Notes under the pieces: model-generated
Seen by the model: only the letters and a program-made list of their open reading frames with translations
Databases searched by the model: none
What the model was told of the DNA's origin: nothing
Assembly: GCA_016748015.1 (NCBI GenBank)
Contig: JAAOMT010000280.1
Coordinates: 81,046 to 145,045 of the forward strand
Direction of reading: 5' to 3'
From: Geosiphon pyriformis
Taxonomy: Eukaryota > Glomeromycota > Glomeromycetes > Archaeosporales > Geosiphonaceae
DNA length: 64,000 bases
In this document: positions 12,114-22,967 of the stretch, piece after piece
How positions within the stretch are numbered: the first letter of the stretch is position 1
Layout: every line of letters begins with the position of its first letter
Translations under genes and position numbers: made by a program

Positions 12114-12308
12114 ATAGTAGCCTCTCTTACCAATAAAAACAAACTTTTAATTTAAAATTCTTCTATTCTGACCCCAGAAACCAAAGGCTACAACGAAAAA
12201 TGTGATGATGATAGTAACTCACAGCCAGTTTGTAATATGTTATGTATCATTGGCAAACACTGCGAAATCATTGACAACAAAGCAGAATGTGTGGATAACA
12301 CGGTATAA
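11736..12308 (+). CDS. gene 3: secreted 103-residue protein with two cysteine modules
   Basis: Three exons: 11736-11814, 11942-12043 and 12178-12308 (stop TAA). Both introns are GT-AG and phase 1. Exon 1 encodes the signal peptide (residues 1-27, ending TANG). A dibasic Lys-Arg at 35-36 may be a Kex2 processing site. The mature part has nine Cys (41, 45, 51, 57, 69, 79, 83, 89, 98). Two modules repeat the order C-x3-C-x5-C-x5/8-C: residues 41-57, mostly exon 2, and 79-98, exon 3. This suggests an exon duplication. Cys69 is extra. Module 1 starts CFKAC, like the CFxxC of genes 4-6. Intron 1 has an ATT tract and intron 2 a CT tract. AATAAA lies at 12333-12338. Likely a secreted effector-like protein; no known family recognised. 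Confidence 0.82.
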
Positions 12309-12780
12309 CATGAAAACCACCTGTTCTTATTTAATAAAAAACGCTAAAGAGTCTTGTATCTATGTGTAAAATTAGATAAAACAGTGGTTGAAATCTTTAG
12401 AAGGAATTTTTTTTTGATATAAGATTTTGGGTAATCATAAATAAATAAATAATTAATATATTTATTTATTTATTTATTTATTTAAACACATCTTTCATAC
12501 GGTATAAAATATTTTCTTGTTAAATTAAAGGCTTTGCAAATTTTTTTTTTTGAAAAGCCATATTATCAAGCTTTGTATTTGATGAAAAACAAATATATTT
12601 AGCTTAAATAAGGGGTTTTTCATCAAATAAAAGGTTTTATTATACTGTATATATGTTAAAAAAATTTTTTTTTTAAACATAATTTAAATTAAATAACTTT
12701 ATTTTATTCTTGAAAAATAAATAAATAACTTTTATTTACTTGAAAAAAATTTAATATTAACTTTTGTAAATATATTTAAA
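12309..12780. other. 3' flank of gene 3, AT-rich
   Basis: Contains the presumed polyadenylation signal of gene 3 (12333-12338) and an ATTT tract near 12450-12485. No gene recognised. Confidence 0.5.
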
Positions 12781-13237
12781 TTATATTACATGGTTTTTAT
12801 TATTTTGTAAATTAATATTGAATTTTATTTTAATAAAAAAATGTACCATATTAATTATTAATTATTATTATTAAATTATATTACATGGCTTTTATTATTT
12901 TGTAAATTAATATTGAATTTTATTTTAATAAAAAAATGTACCATATTAATTATTAATTATTATTATTAAATTATATTACATGGCTTTTATTATTTTGTAA
13001 ATTAATATTGAATTTTATTTTAATAAAAAAATGTACCATATTAATTATTAATTATTATTATTAAATTATATTACATGGCTTTTATTATTTTGTAAATTAA
13101 TATTGAATTTTATTTTAATAAAAAAATGTACCATATTAATTATTAATTATTATTATTAAATTATATTACATGGCTTTTATTATTTTGTAAATTAATATTG
13201 AATTTTATTTTAATAAAAAAATGTACCATATTAATTA

Positions 13238-13255
<18 letters not shown>
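12781..13255. repeat. minisatellite of five 95-bp units
   Basis: The unit starting TTATATTACATGG recurs at 12781, 12876, 12971, 13066 and 13161, an exact period of 95. The first copy has T where the others have C at the same place in the unit (tggttttta against tggctttta). Otherwise copies 2-4 look identical. The last copy runs into an ATT microsatellite. Homogeneity implies recent amplification. Confidence 0.93.

Positions 13256-13302
<47 letters not shown>
13243..13302. repeat. (ATT)n microsatellite
   Basis: About 20 TTA/ATT units following the last 95-bp repeat. It produces an artefactual poly-tyrosine reading frame. Confidence 0.9.
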
Positions 13303-13303
13303 C

Positions 13304-14460
13304 AATTAATAATTTTAATTTTAATTTTAATTACTTTATTTTTTCAATTTTATCTTATTTTATCAATTAAAACTTTGTTAGAATTTGTCTTTTTTATGAA
13401 ATATACCATATACTGTATATAAAGTTTAAAAGAATAATAATTTTCAATTTATAATTTTATAATCGTTTTTAAAAAATATTTTTCAAACATTATATCTGAC
13501 CAATTATTAAAAAAAATTAGAATTCAAGTTAGAATTTTTTTTTTTCAAGAGTTTCATATATTTTTATCACAAGATTCTGACTAAATAATATTTTAAAATA
13601 AAAAATCATAATTTTACTAAAATTATCAATCAATCAATCAATCAATCAATCAATTAGCGATCGAAATTCGTTAAAATCTTTTTTATCACCCTGAATCGCA
13701 TGGTCTAAATTTTGCGAGTAGATATGAAGTTAGAATAAATTAAATTGGTCAAATTAATTACTAATTCATATAATTTTTATTCCCGTATGATTTAGGATGA
13801 CAAAGCTTTATGGATATTTTTGTAAAAAAAAGTTAAATTTCTAAAATTAAAAATTTTGAAAAGCAAAAGGTTAAACACAAACAAAAAAAATTGACCACAA
13901 GTTCTTTGATCAAAGATTTGTTTTGGTAATATAAGCGCACAAAGAGAATAAGAAAAATTGTCCTAAATTTAGAAATAAACCTATTTTTAATTCATTTCTA
14001 ATAATATTTACATATTTTAAAGGTATTAGATTGAAACTTTTATATTTTTAGAATCATTCAGCCAAATTGTTTCAGAATATTTTAAAAGAACAAGGAAATT
14101 TTCAAGGTTTTTTCAAATTTCTAAGTAAAATTATTTCTTAAAAAGATCAGTTTTAAAACGGTTTAACATTTTCCCAATTTTTGGAATACTGAATCTATGA
14201 TAATCACACACAGCAAAATGGGGAATATATATGCTCAGATGTCCATATTTGTTCAAGTTCAATTAGTTCAAATAAATAACAATCTGTGACATGTTACATG
14301 TATTTTTTAAAAGCGAGTTATTTCCTTAACTAGACTAACAAAATGTGTCACCATGCCAAGGAATCGTACTCTTAAACGAATTATTTAAAATATCCGAGAA
14401 AAAGCATTATTTCAAATCAGTTAATTATCGTTATTCATAAAGAATGACAAAAATCATAGA
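13304..14460. other. AT-rich intergenic stretch
   Basis: A TCAA tetranucleotide run at about 13626-13654 is the only structure seen. No gene recognised. Confidence 0.5.
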
Positions 14461-14844
14461 AGCTTTCCTTTTACTTTACTTTACTTTACTATACCATACT
14501 ACACTACATCTACACCTACACCTTTTATACCTTTTATACCTTTTATACCTTTTATTCCTTCACAAACTGATGCAGGAGGGACCTTTTAATTAATTACATG
14601 TATCAGAGAGTATCATTTTTAAAAAGTAATAACCATAGGCGAGAAAAATTAAATGACAAACTCAAACTAGCTAGCTAGCTAGCTAGCTAGCAGGCAAGCA
14701 AAAAATTACCATAGAATAAAAATCACCAAATCTCAATTTTGATCAATCTCCAAATGTAAATAGAAAACTCTGTGGGTGCATGTGTGTGTAAGAGAAGGAA
14801 AGAGGAATATAGTAAATATTGATTCGAATAAAAATAAATTTCAA

Positions 14845-14883
<39 letters not shown>
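14461..14883. repeat. cluster of different microsatellites upstream of gene 4
   Basis: In about 420 bases: a CTTTA pentamer run near 14470-14490, four copies of a 9-base TTTTATACC unit near 14523-14558, an AGCT run near 14670-14691 and an ATT run near 14848-14883. Confidence 0.8.
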
Positions 14884-14885
<2 letters not shown>

Positions 14886-14933
14886 ATCTTACGGTTAGCA
14901 TCCTTAAGATTTTTTTGCGGGACCGTTATTTGG

Positions 14934-14940
14934 TATAAAT
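14934..14940 (+). promoter_or_regulatory. putative TATA box of gene 4
   Basis: TATAAAT in a GGTATAAATACAGG context, 192 bases before the ATG at 15133. Confidence 0.45.
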
Positions 14941-15132
14941 ACAGGTAAACTCCTCGAGATTTCCCGGAAAAGAATTAAAATTGCTTAATTCTTTTTCTCG
15001 CATTTTAACGAAAAAAATTAAAAAAATTAAAATTTCTTTTGAAAACCTCTTTTTCCCCAAATACTAGAGTTCCAAAAGAATTAAAGAACCAGCAATTATT
15101 TATTTTATTTGTTGTTTGTTTGCTTGTTCACC

Positions 15133-15518
15133 ATGACTAAATCTCTTACTTCCACTTGGACTAAATTCGTCATCTTGTGTCTCATTGTCTTGGCCATGTT
15201 TACAAATGTTGGGTTGAGTTGGGGAAGACGTATGTATTATAGTATTTTTTTTCTTTTTCTTTTTCTTTTCTTTTTAAAGTTTTTGAAGTTGATGAGTCAC
15301 CGAAAACTAATCTGAAAAAAATATTTACAATATTTTAATTTTAAATAGTTAACTGTGGATCACAAGTGATTGGGTGTTTTGAAGGCTGCAAAAGTGATGA
15401 GAAATGCTTTTATGCCCAGAATCAATACGGATGTTATTACGCGTTTTGTGCTAATCCTAATAATTTCGGTCCTGATTGTAGAGATAGTCAGGGAAACCAA
15501 GTCAAGCTATTACCTTAA
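15133..15518 (+). CDS. gene 4: secreted 88-residue cysteine-rich protein
   Basis: Two exons, 15133-15229 and 15349-15518 (stop TAA), separated by a phase 1 GT-AG intron (GTATGT...ATAG). Exon 1 encodes a signal peptide with a Val/Ile/Leu/Cys core. Exon 2 encodes the whole cysteine domain: Cys35, 42, 46, 52, 61 and 66 in the order C-x6-C-x3-C-x5-C-x8-C-x4-C, plus a seventh Cys at 76. The order of six and the GCFEGC motif match genes 5 (GCFDGC) and 6 (SCFNKC) some 32-35 kb away, so this is the same family. It lacks the short basic C-terminal exon of those two. The start at 15133 is the first ATG giving a normal signal peptide. AATAAA at 15618-15623. Secreted; role unknown. Confidence 0.83.
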
Positions 15519-16196
15519 AATAGTCAAGAATTATCATTTAAATTAGATAAGAAATTGTTAAAGAAATCTATTCTATGTATATTCAAAGTTTAATTAGTTT
15601 TAAAATAAGATAATTTCAATAAAATTATTCAAATATTATGAAAGCTACAATTTACAAATTCTGATATTTCTGAACATATAGCTAGCTAGCTAGCTGGCTT
15701 GCTTGCTTGGTTATTTATTTATTTATTTATTTGTTTGGTTATTTATTTATTTATAAAAATTCAACTTGGTTTGAATTGTAATTTATGAAAAAATCCAAAA
15801 TTTTAATTCACCACTCAAAGATATTATTAAAATAAATTATAGTTTTTAATTAAATCTCATCATTTTTAAAGATTAACACTAATTTTTCGTAAAGTTCAAT
15901 TTGATTTTGTGAAAATCTCCATTATTTCATTAGGTTACATGAAAATGTTTCTGGTCTTTTTTCATTTAATTTAATTTTATAATATTCGATGTGAATTATG
16001 GAATGTACCATAGTCTCATATAATTAGGAAATGATTCAGACATAAAAATATGTAACTTAAAGGTTTCCCTCTTTTTCTTTATTTAATTTTTATGAAAATT
16101 AATAAATTATTCAATAAAAGTTAGAAATGTTTGTTATTTTTTTAATATAAAAGATTTCATTTAATTTATTTCTCAAAGTCTGAGAGTTGGTTAACA
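15519..16196. other. 3' flank of gene 4
   Basis: Holds the presumed polyadenylation signal, an AGCT run at about 15680-15695 and ATTT runs after it. No further gene recognised before the transposon block starts. Confidence 0.5.
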
Positions 16197-16310
16197 CTGG
16201 AATAAATTAAAAATCTGACCAAATTAAAATCGACATCTGGTCCAAAATGAAATTTTAATTTGGCTCAGCCCAGATTAATATAGGTAATCAAAATTAGATT
16301 TTATCTTAAC
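16197..16310 (+). repeat. left terminal inverted repeat of the 30-kb block
   Basis: Pairs with 46161-46280 in inverted orientation. The best conserved core is GACATCTGG followed by CCAAAATGAAATTTTAATTTG. Confidence 0.7.
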
Positions 16311-19212
16311 TATTAATATCTCGAATTTGTAATATAATATTATCATAAAATAACTATTTACCTTTTAAACTCATGTCTGTCTATTATAAATAGATAATAA
16401 TTAAGATTTAATATCAAGTTAATATTATATAATATTAATTTAATTGGTTAAAATCATACATTTTATGCTAATTTTTGTAATACAAATATTTTCATGTTAC
16501 ATTTATTCTTATAATTTTATTCTTTTCATTTTTAAAAATAACTTTTAAATAAATTCAATTTATTTCTTTTGAAAAATTTAATGTTATTCTAAAAAAAAAA
16601 TTATTTTTAAATATTATTATGATTTGAAATTTTTAATAATTTTGAAAATTTTCTTTTTATATTAATTTGTTATTTGGTTAAAAATATGGTTTAATAATAG
16701 TTTTAAAAAATTAATTGTTTATTGACTTAATTTAAAATATATGTTAAATATTTATTTAATCAGATATTAATTTTAAATTGTTATTAATTTTAGATTTTTA
16801 AAGATTTAAATTAATAAGTAAAATTTAATAATAATGTTTTAAACAAAAAATTATTAAAAGTTCTTTTTTTCTTATATTTTTATAATTATATTCAAAACAA
16901 AAACTAAAAAAAAACATAACTTATTTTTTTTATTGTTTTTAACAGTTTTAATACTTTAAAAGCTTTTAGAAATAGTTAAACAATATTTCTCTAAAGTGTT
17001 TATTTTAAGTAATAAAAACATAAAACAGTTTTTTAACTGCTAATAAAACACTTTTTTGATTTTAAATAAAAATTTATTATTATTTAAAGTTCTTTTTAAG
17101 TAATTAATTAAAACCAATTTTAATATAATTATTGCTAATATAAAAACTTTTAATAATTTTTTTTGTTATTGCTTAAATAATTAAAAAATCCAAAAAACAA
17201 TTCATTTTTTTTAAAAATACTATTATTAATTTTTTTTAAATATTAATAAAAAATATTTTTTCTAATGTTTTTTAAATTATTATTTTTTAATTAAACTCTT
17301 TTTTTTTTCTTATAAAAATAAAAACATTGATTTTTTTTGGTTTTTTTAATATTTTTATTAATACTATTACAACTATATTAATTATAATATTTAATTTTAT
17401 TTTAACTGTAACAATATTTTTTTAAAATAATAATAACAATAATATATTTTTCAAAATTAATTTGAATTAATATATAATTAAATTACTTAATATGTTAAAT
17501 TTTGTTTAATTTTTACTGGTTTTAAAAACAAAAAAAATTATGTTTTTACATATAATTTTTATTAATTAATTTATAAATTACTTAATCTTAAAAATTAAAC
17601 TAATAAAATAAAAACTAAAACATTTTTTTGGTTTTTTAAAAACATTATTGGTTTTAGTAATATATAAAAAATAATTACAAATTATTAAAAAACTTTTATA
17701 TAAATAAACTATTAAAATTAAGTTGGTTTATATTATATTGTATTTTAGTTTTTATATAAATTTATTGGTTTAAAATTAATTATTAAAAACAAATTTAAGT
17801 TTTTAATATAAAATTTATATTTTATATTTTTTTAAATACTACTATTAAAATTAAATTGGCTGAATTATTATTTTTAAAATTATAAAATATTTTGTAATTT
17901 TTGTTTTTGTTTTATTCTTATTGTTATAATTTTGTATAATATTTTCTTAAATATTTTTTTAATATAAATAAAAATACTTTTAATGTTTTTGGTAAAATTT
18001 TTGATATTGAATTAAAATTTCTTGGTTTATAATAATATGTTATTGTGTATTTTAAGTATTTTAAAACTATTAAAACTATTGCTTTTTATTATTATTAAAT
18101 TATTAAAAATTTTTTAATTTGTAATACCAAATATTATTTAAAATTTTAGATAATTAAATTGTTATAATTAATTTAAAAAACAAATTTGTAATATTATTAA
18201 TTTAATAGCTAATATATGCAAAAGTTTTTGTTAATTTTTTTTTAAATTTATTAAAAAATATAATCCAACTATTGTCTAATAAGAAACAATTCTAGTATTA
18301 ATTTCTTAAATAATAAATAAATAAATATAATTTTTATTTTTATTAATATACAAAATAATTAAAAAATAATTAAATTATTATTTTAATTAAAATAATAATT
18401 ATATAATAAAACTTATTTTTTATTATTTATTTATATAAATAAATATATAATTTTATTTTTTACAATATTAATACACAAAATAAATAAATAAATTATTAAA
18501 CAATTATTGATTTTTTTCTTTTTCTTTTTTTAATTACAAATAAAATAAAAAATAAAAAAAAACAATTTTTAGTTTTTTTATTATTTTTAATAATACAACT
18601 ACTTTTAATTATAAAGTAGCTAAATAATGCTTTATAAAAACATTTTTTTAAATAATAAAAAACTTAAGCAGTTTTTAGTTAAAAATATTTTTTAAATTAA
18701 TATACCAAAAAAATTTTAATATAATTATTATTATTACTTTTTTTTTTACTGTTTAAATAACTAAAAAACAAAAACAGTAAAAAAACATTTTTATTTTTAT
18801 TTTTTAAAGTACTTTTTTTAACTTAAAATTTGTCACTTTTTTTTAAAAAATAAAACATTGATTTTTTTAATGTTTTTATTAATTTTGGTTATAAAAAACA
18901 GATGTTTTTTTATTGTAAACAATAATAACAATAACAAATTTGCCAAAGCTAATTTAAATTATTATGTTTAATTTATTAAATTCTAATTAATTATTATTAA
19001 TTTTAAAACAAAACATATTGGGTTTTTATATATAAATTTAATTAATTAAATTATTAAATTATTAATTACAAAAATCAGACCAAATAAAATAAAAACTAAT
19101 GTATTTTTTTGTTTTTTGAAAATATTATTGGTTTTAATAGTATTTAAAAAATAATTACTAATTATTTAAAATTTTCTAAATAAGTAATTTCTATTTTGGT
19201 ATTTAATATTAC
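16311..19212 (+). pseudogene. extremely AT-eroded LINE ORF1-like repeats
   Basis: Almost pure A/T. Landmarks recur at intervals of roughly 1.5-1.6 kb: AAAACATTGATTTTTTT at about 17.32 and 18.85 kb, and a TTTTTTGGTTTTT...ATTATTGGTTTTA block at about 17.63 and 19.10 kb. A matching block lies at 29.15 kb, inside the better preserved LINE ORF1. I read it as one full and one partial upstream copy of the ORF1 region; the second copy is split by RT1 and resumes at 27,882. Coding content is no longer legible. Confidence 0.4.
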
Positions 19213-19877
19213 TATTATGATTAAAACTCATAGTTTTTATTAGTTATCATATGTATTAGTCACTGATGTCATATAATTAGCCACTCTATTTTTAAATAGT
19301 GATCAATGATCTGACTGTTGACCTAATCATTGACCTGATCATTGATTATTTTTGATAGCTATATAAGTAATGAATTTTTTAGCTGTAGAAAAGCATATAA
19401 TAACAAGCATCTGAATAATTAAGAATAAATAAAATAACAACTTTTATCTCAATTCTTCTCTTATTGCTAATTTCCCTTTCCCTATTTTCAAGTATCTGAA
19501 CATCTTAAAGATAAAAAATTACTTGTTGGTCTTTTCCTGATGTATATAATTGTAACATTTGAAGATTATTTGAATAAACATGACTGAAAAGCACAAGTTG
19601 ATACCTGATATTGAATTCTAAGAACACTGACATGAGACATAAAATTATACCAGTGGTAATTAATTGTTGACAGTATGGACTATCTCTCTACCTTTAGATT
19701 CCCCAGTTATCTTTAAAAAGAATAGCGACTGAGATATTTTATGAGACTGATCTCACACATTGAATCCATACTCATTCAATTCACTCTTTAAAGTTGAATT
19801 CCCCTTTGATTATTTCTATCATCCTACAATCTTGTTCTCTCTTGCTATCTATTAGCTTGTTACTTTAACCTGTAACA
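19213..19877 (+). repeat. 5' LTR of RT1
   Basis: 665 bp, starts TATTATGATTAAAACTC (G-to-A at the usual TG) and ends CCTGTAACA. It is 73 bp shorter than the 3' LTR, mostly because of fewer copies of a 12-base U3 repeat (19301-19348). Confidence 0.9.
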
Positions 19878-19895
19878 TAAAAGTGGTGCTCTTTG
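19878..19895 (+). promoter_or_regulatory. putative primer-binding site of RT1
   Basis: TAAAAGTGGTGCTCTTTG follows the 5' LTR directly. The TGGTGCTCTTTG part could pair with a tRNA 3' end ending in CCA. RT2 has the same site (TAAAAGTGGTGCTTTCTG on its strand). Confidence 0.5.
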
Positions 19896-19929
19896 TGAAG
19901 TTGTCAAAATTCACTTATTTCCTCATTGT

Positions 19930-21483
19930 ATGGGTGATTATTTATACTTGTTACAGCAATCAGAAAAACACTTTGCAGTACACAACAGAAATGATCTAGA
20001 GTTTATTGAACTCAATCTTCTGCCCTTTTGCTTGATCTGTTTTCCTGTTGAAAAACAATTCAATAGACAATTCCAAAACTTTTAGAACTGGTTTCTGAAC
20101 AAGTATTCAGCTGAAACCTACACAGCTTATACCATCTATTACTTTGATCAAGCTTATTTTGAAGACAATTTTGAAGAAAGAAATACCAGAATCAATCAGC
20201 TCTTATACTCCACAACTTTTGAACAACAGCCCTCTGATTTCGAATATCTGAATCACCAAATCCATATTTGGATTGCTGCTTACCAACTAGTTGAAAATCC
20301 CTTTGAAATAGAAGAAAAAAGTTACCAAACTGCCCTTATTTTTGATATTTTCTCAAATGAATCAGAGCACTCTACACAAACAGTAACTCCTGAACCAATG
20401 ACCCAAGATCCAATACAAGCAAACATCCTGGCCGCTCTCCAAGACATACAAACTGCTTTGAAACAAAGAAACAACACTCCACTATTATTATTCAGAGACA
20501 ATGCACAAGATCCAATTGAATGGTTGGATGACTTTGAAAAAGCTGCTACAGCCAACCAATATGATGATGAATACAAGTTTCAAATTGTTGGTAGCTATCT
20601 CCAAGGCTTTCCTGCTACCTGGTTCTCACAGGAAACTGATGCTAATGCTTATCAAAAAATCATTAGATGGATGCCAGCAAATGCCAGAGAAAACAACATC
20701 TCTTTTACAACCCAGTTTGAAAACAAGTTCAGAATTCCAATCTTGATATTCAAGTGGCACATGGAATTAGAAAAAAAAACTCAAGGCTCTGGTGAAATTG
20801 TAACTGAATATGCTAAAGCAATCAGAAAGTTAATTAAGTGTGTAGACTCTGAAAGAAATTGGACAGAAGAGCAAAAGATTCATTCTTTCACAAAAGGATT
20901 GAGAACCGATTTATCTTATGCTCTTTGGTCTCTTTTGGCCTTGAAAGACAATCCTACAATGGACATGGCCATTGAACTTGCCCAATGAATTAAAAACAAC
21001 CAAAGAATACATTTGGGATCTACACTTCCAGTTTTTGCTCCTGTTCCTGTCATGGCTTCTGCCTCTCAAATGGCTGCTGCCTCTTTTTCTGCCCAAACTC
21101 AAAATCCAAATAAACAATTAATTAATAGACTCACAGCCAATTTTGCCCAGTTATTAGAACCTTTGGCACAAGCAGTTAGAGATAACCAACAACCACAAAG
21201 ACCCAGATATGAATCATGTTTTAATCAGCCCTAACAACCTCCTTATCAAAGACAGCAAAATTATGGTCCTTCTGTATGTTATAGATGTGGATTAACTGGA
21301 CATTTCTCAAAAGATTGCAACAATCCTCTTTTACCTCCTTCAGTCCCCAGAAATAATGACAATCAAAACAATAGACTCATCAACAATAATGCTTCCAATC
21401 AAAGACCCAACCATGCCAACATCAATTTCTTTGGAGAGGATCTTCTAGTTGAAGCCACAGTCTATCAGTCTTTAAACTGGTAG
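19930..21483 (+). pseudogene. RT1 gag
   Basis: One frame of 518 codons from ATG 19930 to TAG 21481-21483, with nonsense codons at 20083 (TAG), 20986 (TGA) and one near 21232 (TAA). All are explicable by C-to-T or G-to-A change. The middle part (from about 20,480) has a retrotransposon gag domain: LFRDNAQDPIEWLDDFEKA and, further on, WFSQETDANAYQ. Near the C-terminus is a CCHC zinc knuckle, CYRCGLTGHFSKDC, at 21277-21318. The gag stop follows a slippery heptamer at 21471. It would form the particle shell and bind RNA. Confidence 0.85.
21471..21477 (+). promoter_or_regulatory. -1 ribosomal frameshift site between gag and pol
   Basis: TTTAAAC lies in the gag frame as T TTA AAC, the classic X XXY YYZ arrangement, two codons before the gag stop (TGG TAG). 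A -1 slip gives TTT AAA CTG and opens the protease frame, which is closed upstream by a TGA near 21450. RT2 has TTTAAAT at the same place (39661-39667). Confidence 0.75.
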
Positions 21484-21982
21484 GCATATTTCCAAAGGGT
21501 AAGAGTACAAGCCAACCAAAAGAACACCCCTTTTTCACTTTTAACTTAACTAATGATGACTATGACATAGATGAATTAGCAATTAACACTTCTGAATCAA
21601 CCAAAAAAAAGAAGAAAGCCAAGATTGATTTCGTTCTAGATCCCAACAAATCCTCAACTTCTACTGCTGATAACAATGAGCCACCAAAAGCCAAAGTTTT
21701 TAAGAACCCTCCAAAGTTAAAACCCCCAAAAATTGTACAAAAATCTGAATCCTATTCTGTTGTTAAAGATCTCATGAAAACCCTAGTACACATTACCTTT
21801 GGCCAGTTAATAACCCATCCACAGTTCAGAAAAGATCTCCACAAATCTTTAATTCCCAAAAAGAAAATACCAAAGACCAATAAATGTCCTCACTAAGCTG
21901 AACTTGCTGACAACAGCAATGTCACTCCTCTAATTTGCAAAGCACAAGTGGCTGGTTACTTTATTGACTTAATCCTAGACAG

Positions 21983-22967
21983 TGTTACCGGAGGTTTTTG
22001 GTCTCTTTTCTTAAATGTTGTTGATGCTTGTTTGCTGTTTTATTCACGACTAGAGGAAGTAGTTGAACCTTCGATAACTGAATTTATCTTCAAATTATCT
22101 CCTATAATTTGAACCGCTGGGCTTATAAGTGGAATGGCCAATTCCGTGCCAGTTACTTTATGTAGTTACGTTGTAGTAAACGTCAACTCTTTCCCAGGAA
22201 TTGCTCGTCTGGAAGCTCACTAAAAATGTGTAGTTACTTTGCTGTGAAAGTCAACTCTTCTACAGGAATCTCGTCTGTAGGCTACCCAAATGATTATGAT
22301 AAGAAAAGAAAGAGAAAAATAAAAGAAACGTAAAGAAATAGAATTTTATCAAGGAAAACGTTTTCTATCCAGGCCTGGAGTCACTAACAGATTACTGAAA
22401 TTGGTAGCTAATCAATTTCAAAATGTTAGTTGTGTTGAGGGAATTTCAAGTGTAATAATTTTAAGGATTTGGTTTTCGAATATTTTAATTTTTATTTGAT
22501 TTTGTAAAAGGTGATTTGTTCCAATTAAGATATTTGAAGTAAGTTACTATGATAAGATACTATGTTAAGATATGAGAAGATATATTTTCTTGAAGAGAGA
22601 AGCTCTTCTTTTATACAACTTGTTGTAATACTAGTCTTTGAACTTGCACTTTTTCTCTTTTCTAGAATTTCGGTGAACTAAAGATACATTTCGGCAAACT
22701 ACAAGTTATTTCACTGAACTATGAATTATTTCGGCCAATTTTCATTAATTTCGGCGAATTTTGGCTATGTTATATGGTTCAGAGTATTGTGTAAATTGAT
22801 CATCTCAATTTCTATGGTCCAAATCGGGTTATTGATTAAATGATGATAATTGCTAATTTGATTAAATAATAAGTGAAATTCGAAACAATAATAATATATG
22901 CTAATTAATGATAGGAATTATAAGAGAAATTTCATGCTAATTAATAGCTAAAATTCTACTGGTAACA
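21983..22967 (+). mobile_element. 985-bp solo LTR inserted in the RT1 protease active site
   Basis: Starts TGTTACCGG and ends CTGGTAACA, with ACAG duplicated on both sides (21979-21982 and 22968-22971). It has no coding capacity. It holds two direct copies of a ~60-base segment (about 22160-22223 and 22229-22283) and a run of about five TTTCGGCGAA-like motifs (22668-22759). These look like U3 regulatory repeats. A mutated partial relative lies at 52592-52793 in the other orientation. A non-autonomous inverted-repeat DNA element is an alternative, but TG...CA ends and a 4-base duplication like those of RT1 and RT2 favour an LTR. Confidence 0.75.

Noticed and set aside
13198-13422. 74-codon frame with a long poly-tyrosine run
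   Set aside because: It is the translation of an ATT/TTA microsatellite and lacks any other coding sign.
15109-15132. Upstream in-frame start for gene 4
   Set aside because: The codon is TTG, not ATG, and the extension would put a charged stretch within the signal peptide; ATG 15133 is preferred.
14670-15695. AGCT runs on both sides of gene 4 as possible boundaries of an inserted cassette
   Set aside because: Simple tetranucleotide repeats of this type recur elsewhere in the window and the flanks beyond them do not match.
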